Assembly: GCA_036971475.1 (NCBI GenBank)
Contig: JBAIZL010000005.1
Coordinates: 245,752,323 to 245,816,322, forward strand
Reading direction: 5' to 3'
Length of the DNA: 64,000 nt
From: Prosapia bicincta
Lineage: Eukaryota > Arthropoda > Insecta > Hemiptera > Cercopidae
Shown: positions 47,901-59,900 of the stretch, piece after piece
How the letters are laid out: every line of letters begins with the position of its first letter
How positions within the stretch are numbered: the stretch's first letter is position 1
Notes under the pieces: generated by a model
What the model was told of the DNA's origin: nothing
The model's database searches: none
What the model saw: only the letters and a program-made list of their open reading frames with translations
Made by a program: the position numbers and the translations under genes

Positions 47901-50900
47901 GTACTAATTATTATGCGATAGTATTGAAGCTCAAATTAATCATGCCGACTGTTGTAAGAGGGGAGGTCATTTTCAGTCAATCACTAATTGTGCTTTTCAT
48001 AAATACAATTATAAAGGATTTATTAATTCCATTATCAAGTAATTATAACTGGCTTAACATTTTGTTTTATTGTTATCAGCCAAATGACCATGAAACCCAA
48101 CTATCACTAACATACTGTGTCGTTTCAGAAGTCCATTAAGTTTACGCTCCCATACACACCCTAAGAAATTATGGACTGCCATTCAGGTATTTACTTTTCT
48201 GCTCAAACATCATAAAATGTTTATTTTGCCATAGTTTGCTTGTTCAGAATACCATAAAATGGTAACTTATTGCAATCCACACTCAAATAGCTGTTGTTCT
48301 TAACTCTTTGTAACTAGTTGTTTTTACCATAATTTTTCCCCTTTTTAATTTATGGTGTAATTTCATGACATGTCAAAGAAAACATTAACTTCATCAGCAT
48401 ATCCAATTTGACTGAGATGATATTGTTTCTTCAATTAAGTTGTATGACACAACGTTGATATTGAGCCAATTTATCTTTGTGATCAAATGTTAGCTCTTCG
48501 CAACTGTTCATTCTACTGCAAAATGACAGACACAGTTTCTTCATGAGTTTTTCTCACCATCCACAGCTAACATTAAAATAGAATGTTCTTTGGCTATAAA
48601 AGTTGATGCTTTTCATGTTACTGGAAGACCTTTTGACGAAGTATCTTGAAACACTTTAAAACACCAGCTTTAATTTCTGAATATTTTCCATGTTTTGTTC
48701 CAGAAAAAAAGTTTCTGTTTGTTTACACTTAAATAGTTTTTTTTTTATATTCCATCATTGATGCACATTTATTTCTTTTAGCAAGAACTGTTTACCAGCA
48801 GCATGACCTCTATAATGGTTAACCTTATGTTTAAATTTTCCGTTGTAATGAAACGGTTATCCTTGGTGACGAAACTGTTAATTACAAATTATAACTAAAC
48901 TGCCATGGGCTGCTTTAAACTGAGATACTTTATCCTAGTCAAACCCCACCATCCCCTTACAATGCCTTGCGGTTTTGTATATGAGTCCAATGCCTTGGCT
49001 ATATTCAGAAACCTAACAGTCATTAGACTTTCAAGATATTTGGACTCATCTAAAAATAGAAGGATAAAGAGTTTAATGATGTTGGATTCAAGTAGTATAT
49101 TTCCTGTAGACTTTACAAAACAGTACCGTACTTGTACACTAACACATATGGTTAATTTACATTGTACCTGAAATTAAACCCATGGCAGTTTACGGACTAG
49201 GTCAGCTAGTCATGAATGTCTTCAATGTTTGATTGATTTGTTTGCTTCAAGAGTTTATTTTCTCATATGTAATACAGAAGACTATACGTCTGTGTTTTTA
49301 AGGGGTATTTATTGACTCCCAAAACATACAGCATAAATAAAGAAAGATATTTATAGCCCACTGACCTTCTGTCAGATATCATAACATAATAGAATGCTTC
49401 AGAAGTTTTTACGTCAACTGGAGTGAGGACTTTAGTATAGTTTTTACTTTATATCAGTCAGTAGTTGATGTTTGCTGTAAATATTTTTTATAATTTTTGT
49501 ATTTTTGTGTACACACAAAGTGGGAGCCTAGAACTCAAATAAAACTTTAAATGGTAAGTAACTTTTAATTTGTTTTTACTTTTTTAGTCACTTTTACATT
49601 AGTTTATGATTGTCCGAATTTTAATTTATTTTATAAATTTGTAAAAACTTATTGAGACAACTTTTTTGAACGCTCCGTGGTGATTTTCATTAGTTGTCTA
49701 AATTTTCCGCTTGGAGTTGTTGTTAGGTTAAGCGGTTAAGGTTTTAAAGACAGGTTTTCGATAGTGTCAAAGAGTATGTGTGATTTGTATTGGGTTTGTT
49801 CATTTAATATGTTTGTATTTTGTGTTTCAAAATTTCGTACTGTTCTAATGTGTGGAGATGGGGTCCTTTTTTGTTGATGTGTAAGATTTCTAGGTTATGG
49901 TTAATGTCTGTGTATTTGTGTCCTGTTTCTATTAGGTGATTGGCGAATGTTGAGTCGGTGTTCTGTTTGGGTGATTTTGTGTGTTCCTTGACTCTTTGTT
50001 GGAAGCTCTGACCTGTTTGTCCAATGTAGAATTTGTTGCAGTTTGTACAGTTTAATTTGTATCAGGTTGTGACCTAGTGCTAGTAGTTTATCTTTGTTGA
50101 TAGTGATGTGTTTTGTTAGTAGTTATAGGGTTTTGTTGTGTTGTTGTATATGCTATTTTGTATCCTGTTTTCCCTCCCTGTAGTATTGATTTTAGTAATC
50201 AACTATTTATGATTACACACAGTAATCAATTAACAAATAATAAACTAAGTTACAAAATAACAAATAAAAATATCCCACCCATATGGAAAATATAATATTG
50301 AGTGCTTTATAAGTGAGAATATTTTTGTAGTGAAATACAACTCAATTGACGGGAGGGATTATTTCGTACTAGCTAGTGTTCTCGATGCACATGTAATTAG
50401 ATAAGCAATGGGTAGACACACACAAGAAATTTTCATCCCTCATTTCATGAAAGAAAAGTGTGTCTTGTATATGAAGTATGTAATAATGGAATCATAAGTT
50501 ACAAATTAAAAACTATTTGTATATGAAAATATACAAAAGCTGATATCCTAAATGTCCATTTCACATTAGTAAGCCAAAATAATAATAAAATATGTAGTGT
50601 ATGTAACAAACTTTGTCAAAATCTGTTGAATGTTTGTTGCATAAAAAAGGACTATAGAGAAGAATGAAACAATTACATTATAGATATGTTTTAAAAAAAT
50701 GATAGATCTATTATAAGTCGTTCAGTAAAAACAATGAACAGACCTTTCCTAGAACATAAAATATTCTTGTTACAAAATATATCTTCTCATCTAACCTTTT
50801 CTTTCTTCAGATAATTCTTTATCATTTTCATCTTCTTCCCTTTCTTCTGATACACTTTCATCCCCAAGAAACTCTGTATCATTGTTAGCAAATACAAGAT

Positions 50901-53900
50901 CTCCTTCTAACGGCGTGAGTCCAAACTCTCTGACTCTGCGAGATATAATTTTGTTCCACAATAAGCTCTGGTATGCATGGGAATACATTGATAGAGTATT
51001 TTTAGGCAACTGTTAAACAAACATACTAATATTTTAAACAGAAACATAATTTTGTATAAATATTTTGGCAATAAAAATTTGAGTGTTTCTGAGTTGAATA
51101 ATATATATTAAAAATCCATAAAAATACTTTTTCAACACAAATGATTACAATAAAATTTTGTATATATATTTCAAAACATATACTAAATATAATCACATGG
51201 TAATTAGGTGGATTATAAATAGATAAATGAATTTATATTGTTAATAGAAGATTAAGAAATGTTGTTTACCTAAAGAAAACTTTGTACATAAATCATTACG
51301 ATTATAGAAAGGTGTGTTGTAGAAACTGCTTTGACTCAGCTTCTTTAGTTGATACATTCCAGACATTTAATCAGAAACAGTAGTATACTAATGAATATCA
51401 CTGTATTACAATAGTAAACTTCCAATAATTTGTGTAAAATTTTATTTAAATATTTGGCTATTGTAATGTTACATTACAGAATTTATATGACAATAAATGG
51501 ATTCCGCAAATATTTGGTTTATCACTACGAAAAGACAATATACATAAATAGGCATCTATTTGTTTACAAAACTCAAACCATAGTACTTAGAAAATATACG
51601 TAAACAGTGTCACCGTTCTTAGACAAATAGTGACGAAAATCACTTATACCTCATCATGCTAAGGTACCATAAGTGTCTATTATTTCCATTTATACCTTAT
51701 CATGCTGTTAGGACACTATTTTGTCATGTGTTGAAAATTGAGAGGAATTTTTATTCACCTTTATTGTGTAATAAAGAATCTACAATCCAATTTAAAAAAA
51801 TTGAATACTTGATGAAATAGTGTTTCATAATGTCTGATAATGTTTGTAAATTGTATTTTGTTTTGTGAGTTTTCAATTATTTCCCAATTTCAGTGTTACT
51901 GTAATTAGAATTATTAGTTCTGATTGATCAAACCTATCACAGTCAGATACTTTTTAAATATATTGTTATGTATGTGTAAAACTTACTCCTTCATATGGGT
52001 GTCCGGCTACAGGTGATGCTGATGACCCAATGATCATGTTCCAGCAAGCACCCAAAGAGATTTGTCGTTGAGTATTTTATTTACATCCACCTCAGCTATT
52101 TCCTTTAGTTTTGTTTCTGTGAGAGTTGCAAGAGCTTAAGCAATCCATGAGTATGTACTGTAGTATTTCTTCTGCCTCGAGGCAAATTTTTCACTGTGAA
52201 AGGTCCACCAGTAAATCTATGAGTTTCCAGGGTTTGGTCCAAATGTTTGCCATTGTGTTCTCTGCACTTTTCTTTGCAGCTGAAAGAGCTTTGTGGGCTT
52301 CATTTGTGAGGTTTGTTTGGTGATCAGGTTTGCCACCTCTTTTCCAACCATTCCACAATGGGCTGGTACCCATTGGATGGTCTAAATTTGCCTTGTTGTT
52401 CTCTTTGATGCATGGTTTTGAGGATAGGACTCAACCAAAAGGGTTAATAAGTAAGTCTATGTATATATTAATGTAAAAAACATTTACTTTTTACTGCTTT
52501 GTGTTTTGCTTCATTAAGGTTATGTTTCACATTTTGCAAGGTATTTATTGATGTGCTTACAATTCCACTTTGATGTCTGTTTCTTCTTTCCATCATACTT
52601 TTAAAAACCATGAGCAAAAAAAAATCAAAGTTAAATACCAAATGGCAAAGCAAGTGTTCCCAATAAAAGGTTACCAGAGATACATTAAAAATAACAGATT
52701 TTATAGTTAAGCCTAAAATAATTTGTTTGTAAAACAATTTAAAAATTAATTTACTCTAAATTTATAAATTATAAAAATGGTAATTCGTTTTGCAAGTTAT
52801 TTATTTCAGTAAAACTAAATAAATACCATTTGTTGATTCCATCATCGCGTGAGCTACTAGTAATCACTTACACTTTTAAATGTTTTAAACTTGCCTATAG
52901 TAGCACTTACTTTGCTTGTTGAGGACGGCCGTTTCGGGAGATGTGTCCCTTTGTCAACTCAGACTGTAACTGATCTCAAGGTTTACGTAAGTTAGGGTGG
53001 GGGTGGGATATTTTGGTGGTGTGGGTATATTTTGTGTGTATTAGGAGTTATGATGTCAAAAGGTGCGTGTGAGTTGTAATGTAATTGTGTATTGAGTATG
53101 TGTGTAGGGTGTAGTTTGAAGTGCCTATATATTTCGTATTGTTCGGTTGTGTAGTACTGATTATTTCTGTGTTGTTTATGAAGAATTTGTAGCTTAGATG
53201 TTATGTCTATGTAGTCATGTTTTGTGGAGTTGAGATGATCGATGAAGTTTGATTGGTAGTTATTGTTTTTTAGTGCTTTTATATGTTCTTGGTAACGTGT
53301 GTAGAATGACCTCCCTGTCTGGCCTATGTAAAAACTGTGGAGTAGGCTATTTTGTAGTTGTATACTACTCCACACACAACACTCTCAACAAACAATTTAA
53401 ACCCAACAACAAAATCAATGACATTTACAACACCACTGGAGTTTACAAACTAACTTGCAGTTCATGCCACAGTTTTTATATAGGTCAGACAGGGAGGTCA
53501 TTCTACACACGTTACCAAGAACATATAAAAGCACTAAAAAACAATAACTACCAATCAAACTTCGCCGATCATCTCAACTCCACAAAACATGACTACATAG
53601 ACATAACATCTAACCTACAAATTCTTCATAAACAACACAGAAATAACCAACGCTACACAACCGAACAATACGAAATATATAGGCATTTCAAACTACACTC
53701 TACACACATACTCAATACACAATTACATTACAACTCGCACGCACTTTTTGACATCATAACTCCTAATACACACAAAATACACCCACACCACCAAAATACC
53801 CCTCCCCCACCCTAACCTACGTAAACCTTGAGATCAGTTACGGTCTGAGTTGACAAAGGGACACATCTCCCGAAACGGCCGTCCTCAATAAGCAAAGTAA

Positions 53901-56900
53901 GTGCTACTATAGGCAAGTTTAAAACATTTAAAAGTCTAAGTAAATAAATACATACAGGAGGGCCTCTTTATGAGCATTAAACTTTTAGCAGGTAATTTAC
54001 AAATTCTGTAATACACAGGAGTACTTGCATGAATTAGCGAGAATAATTGGCAGTTGACTACGTGTGTGTGTGTGTAAAAAATGTATAAAAAAGGTCAAAG
54101 AAATAAAATAGCAACACTGTACATCACTGTACTTCAATACACATTTTTTACATTGGAATGAAAGTAAATATTTCCTTTGAAATTTAGAAAACTCTCCTTC
54201 TGAATACAAATCTAAAATTGGGTCATTTACATTTTCATTCAGTTCATCAATTAAAGATATGTCAATTGTACCTCGACCTAGATCAGTTTCATTGTCACTG
54301 TCTAAAAACAAAAACAAATCTCGTATTGAATCTCTTCCTAAAGTGTCTTTAGCCATTATACCTATATTGTAATATCTCTTACAATAAAAATTAAATAACT
54401 GAAAGATAAATTTCAAGCGAAGATCAACAAGGTCGAAACCTAAACAAAATTACACAAACTACAAATTAAATAAATGATATAACTGATAGACAAAATTTAG
54501 AGCAAACAAAAACAAATTCAAAACGTAAACAACTTACATTAACTAAACACTCACTATCTCAAACAACTCTTATAGCTTTCGGTGACCACACTTCCCAAAT
54601 TAAGTTTTTGTTTGTAAAAGCAACTCTAATTAGCCTAAAGGTAAAGACATGTAAAGTAGAGCAACCAATATAAAGAACAACATCGACGAAACAGAATACG
54701 CGTAAATTACTTGCTATGGAAATAAATCCAGGATCCTGAGTTATACCCGGGCATAGGCAACTAGCTTTAACTAAAGCCCGATCTATATGAGGCATAGGTT
54801 TGAATTTGTTAATAAACTCCTATTTTTATAATATACTCACATTTTCAAGTGCATTTACATAAGCATTTGGTCCATTTTTATCTAACCCTTGCAATATTTT
54901 ACCCTCAATTGTTTTGTCCTTAAAATTTAAACATTTCAGTGCTTTCCTTGCATCTCTGGTTTTCCACCAAGTATCTCGTGCATCATTAATATCAGCGTAT
55001 CCACGTTCCATTGGTCGCGGTTTTAGAATTAGCTCAACAGCCTGAAACAAAGAATGTTATGCAACTAGTCTGTAATACCTAAGAGAGCCTGTGTATTGAA
55101 AATAAACATAGCTTAGTTAAAACTAAATCATTGATAGGATTATAGTCTGTTTTAAAATTAACCAATACTAACCTTAAAAAGCATTTATTATGAAATGAAT
55201 TCTTGAATAATAAACTTACTTGTTTCCAATCACTCTGCAATATAGCTTTTCCAATCATATGTGTAGGTGAAACAAGTGAGGAACCAAATCTCTGAGTGCC
55301 AAAATAATTTAGAAAACCTTTATCTTTCAATAAAATTACAGCCTTTTCTATCACTTCATCATCTGCATCTATTTCCCTTTAAAGAAAATTAATATAACGA
55401 TAACTTTTGACAAACATGTTTATTAAGAATTTTGTTAAAACATTAGTGATTATTTCTTATTGAAAGGCAATAAAAACCTAATTTGTATTTCAAGACAGGA
55501 TCATTTATTTTTAAACAATAAAGACAGTGAAACTCTGTTCATGTGAATCCTGCTCAAGTAGAACCTAGCCTTTATGTAATTTATATAAGTATCATTATTA
55601 GAGCACAAAACAATATAAAATAAAATAAGTAGTGAATACAGTATACGTTTTCAATATTCTTGGAATTCGTTTAATAATGCATATATTTAACCCTAACTTT
55701 ATAAGAAAACTGGCGTAATTTTTAATTTAAATAAATGAAACCTATATACCACAAATTACTTTTTCTTTTATTTAAAACATTATGTACATCTAAATTGCAT
55801 AGCAATCATCCTAAAAGGTAATTTGCAATTTGCAAATTTGTACAAATTTTAAAATTGATAAATTTATTGTAAATTACCTCTGAGGATGATTGCAATGTAC
55901 ATAAGGTTTTAAATAAAAGAAAAAATCATTAGTGGTATGAAGGTTTCATTTATTTAAATTAAATATTTAACCCTAGTTGATACTTGTGTACTAATAACCA
56001 GTCGTATTATACACTGCGTATTCACTACTTCTGTGTTTAGAGGAGTATTAGTTATTTTTGTCACAGATGAATTTAACCATAATTTATTACAATCAAAATA
56101 TATTTTTTATATAATATCTTGGTATTACAATATCAATTTTTGTGGTATTGGGGTTTCTCTGATATTTTTATTGTGATATATTGTACCACTGTGCTCTTGA
56201 TATTAGATAACAATAATTTAATTTTGACAATAACGCAAGGTTTTAACAACAAATTGTTATTTTTAAAAAATGATAGAAAATTGAGTAGTGCCATTTTATT
56301 GAAAACTTTTTTTGGTCATTATATTTCTTGTTGAATTAAAAACCATTACCCATTGCGGATTAAATTATTTTTGATCCTGCGACCTAGCGGCATAAGTTAA
56401 TTCATTGCGTCAAGTGATCATTGCAACTGAATTTTGATGTGCTAAAGACAATTACTTGGACATGAGAAATGTGTTGGACGTGCTTTCCTGAAGCATGGAG
56501 ATGGTAACATATTAACAGTGAAGCGACTAAACATTCAACATAAAATGTAGTTTCTTGAAACAACGGTGAAATCGATGGTAAAATATTTAGACTATTGTAG
56601 GCAGCGAGTTTAAAAAAAATATTTTTCAGTGGGTTCCTAAAAATCTAAATATATTAAAAAGGTTGATATATTAAATTATTCAAATTATTTTTTAATTTTG
56701 AAATACTGATGAAGATTCCTTAGCGTGGTCGAAACAATTTTTACCTTTAAGCTTTTTATTAATTATAAGTTTGGCAAGACATTAATTTGTTAAATTCAAT
56801 TATAAACTCTTGCCAGTTATGAAAAATAAAATCCAAAAGCTAAACAAAAACGTTTTTAAGATTTTTTAAATTTTACCAATAGAATTTATTAAAAATATCA

Positions 56901-59900
56901 AAGTATTTTTTAAAAAAAAATTAAGTTTATAAAAAATAAACAATGTTCTTCCCTGACATAGGGAAGAACAACTCAGCAAAGTTAAGGAAGTCGAAATTTT
57001 TCAAAGGATTAAGATAAAAATTATAAAAATGCTTGAATTTTTAAAATTCTTTAGAAACTATTAATATATTGTAAATCACCATTTCCATCATGACTGCATC
57101 AAACAATGACTCAATATAGTCTGTTACTGCAACCACTGACACACAACAAAAACCATTAACTATTTCATCTGAAGCTGAATAACCAAACAGAAAAATGTAA
57201 TAAGTTTACATAGTTGTTCAGTGTAACCAAATGTAACCCCTTCCTCCAACTAATACTTATGTTTGGGTAGATTCCATAGGTTTTTGAATAGCCAACCATC
57301 ACACCCATGGTCAGGACTATGGAATCAAGGTACACCCACAAATTAATTTTGATCATTTCTAACTGCCAGGCAAGAGGAGCAGTAGTTCCTCCTTAGCTCT
57401 TAAGAGTAGACATTAGTTGAATGAGTCACACACAGCCTCTGTACACCCTTGCACAGGCAAAATTTGCTACTGAAGTGGCTGGTGAACAAACAATTTCAAT
57501 TGTATCTTTGGCATAATACATCGATAGAAATAGAGCCTGTTATCAGCACTTGCAATGCGTAACAGTCATGATCAGTCAAAACTCCTGGTGTGGAGATGAA
57601 TATGAACATATGGTAATATGAAAGTAGTGTACATAATAATATTAGTACCATATAGTTGGTTGCAAGCATATTGTGCACCTTCCACCCCCAGAAGACACGA
57701 TGTCTGGGCTCGAACACATTAACTGTATTCGGTCAGCTGTTTCGTTGTTTGAGGGAACTCAATAATGAATGAGAAAATTATCAAATTTCACTAATCCATT
57801 GACCGAATCTTATAAATTATAGTTATTTTTTATTAATTAAAAATTATTTATTTAAATTATTTAATAACAATAACATTAATTAGCAAAACTATTACCTTAA
57901 AGCAATCCTAAACCTATTTCCTTTCAGATCACCCAGTCTAATTACATTCCACTTGTACTCAAAATTCCCAAGCCAGATATTTCTTATACTTAAATTTTGC
58001 ATCTTTTCTGCTGCAATTCTCCTGACACACATCCTCTGTGTAGTGATTGCTCGTTTATCCTTTGTGCCTGCATATGAGAATTTATTACTCTTCACTCTGT
58101 GAAAACAATTTGAAGAAAACAGTTTGAAAAACATGACTTTGATACACACAAAATTTAAATATAAGTGGACATTCAACACAAAAATTAAGACACACGAGTA
58201 ACTGAGTGAATACTTTTGAACTCACTTCCTAACGCATTTTGAAAAATTCATTTCATCGACAAAGCCGGTCAGCTACTTTATCACGAGTTTAATTCAAAAG
58301 TATTCTATTTTTCATCTTTTAGATTTTTTTAAACAAATTTGTACTTTCAAGATTATTAACAAATTTTAAAATCTATAATATCTTTTCAATATTTGGTAAA
58401 GTTAAACTGAATCTCTTTTAGTGTAGTCATAATTTTTAAAAACTTGATTATATAAAAACTAGTTTTGTAACTTCAACTTTTGTATAAATTAATAAACTAT
58501 GGAATTCATAATTTAAGTAAATTTCATGATTCGTGTAAGTTTTTCATAGAATTTACATCAATTATAAGTTTAGCAAGTTGTTAACTTTTTAGGTTCAAAC
58601 ATAAAAAGGTAGATTAAAAAAGGATCTTAAACATTGTAAGCAGTAAATTTGCAGTTACAAAAATAATTTTAATATTTGTTAAATTTATTAACTGTTTGAA
58701 TGCTGTATCATATATAATGTGAATAGATAATGCTGTGAAACAGAGTGCTTATCGGTAGTAAAGAATGTGTATAAAAAATAATTTCAATTGTTTAAATCTC
58801 TACTTAAATTAAAATTCTTATATACAGTAATACCCCGTACTTAAGCAATAGGTGGGTCAAAGCGATAGCCGTGTAAGTCGAATTCGCGTAAGTTGGGGTA
58901 TGATTTTACTCACAATCACATAGGTATCATGTTTAATTGGGGACCAAAGACTAAATGAATTAATAATTTAGAAGAAAAATTTGTATGTATTAAAATCCTA
59001 AATACATAATACAACAAAAAATTATATTACATACATACATATTGCAAACAAGTAAGTAAAAAAGTTATTTTTTACTTTGAAGGCTTCATAAAATCTAATA
59101 AATTTGTTTGACAAATTGAAGATTTTTTTCTTCTCACGCAGAATTTCCTCTTGACTTGCTAGTTTATTTTTGTTTTGTGGCAGAAATAATCGTTGGAGTC
59201 TATGCTTTCCAAAATTTGTAAGCCCTACTCAATTAAACTAAGATATTTTGTCAAGTTTCTAACTGACATTTCATCTTCTACGTCAACTAGGTCTAAAGAA
59301 TCTGCGTTTTTAAAGTCTTGCTCAGGCATTGCTAAGAGCTCCTTAATTAATTGTCAGCTCCTGGTTGTGTAAATCCAGCAGTTCTTGAACATCATATTAT
59401 CCACTTCTAAATTGAATTGTCTGGCAAAACCGACACCTTTAATCACATTAGTAATTTCATCAGACACTGGCACTGATTCCGCTTGAGTTTCAGTAGCGAA
59501 AAAAATAGACACACCTTTTTTCAATCGCCGTTCAAAGTTTTTAGTGAAATTTTATTCCAAGATTTTCCTATGATTCTCAAACCATCTAAAACATTGAATT
59601 GTTTCCAAAAATCTTTAACAGAGAGCTCATTCTGCCTCATAGCATCATGCAAATGCGCAAATGATCTTCTTGCGTAATAAGCTCTAAATATTTTGATGAC
59701 TCCCTGATCCATCGGTTGAAACAAACTAATTGTGTCTGGTGGCAAAAATAACACTTTCACGTGTGGGTCGAAATTAGTTAAAGTAGTAGGAGGATGACCA
59801 GGTGCATTGTCAATTAATACAAATTACTTTAAAAGGAATTTGTTTAGACCGACAATAACGTTTGAATTGAGGTATGAAATGATGACCAAACCAGTCCTCA

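Noticed and set aside
57165..57717. Minus-strand frames in a G+C-richer intron part
   Set aside because: No domain or splice-bounded exon recognised, and they do not fit the PUS7 protein, which is already continuous across this intron.
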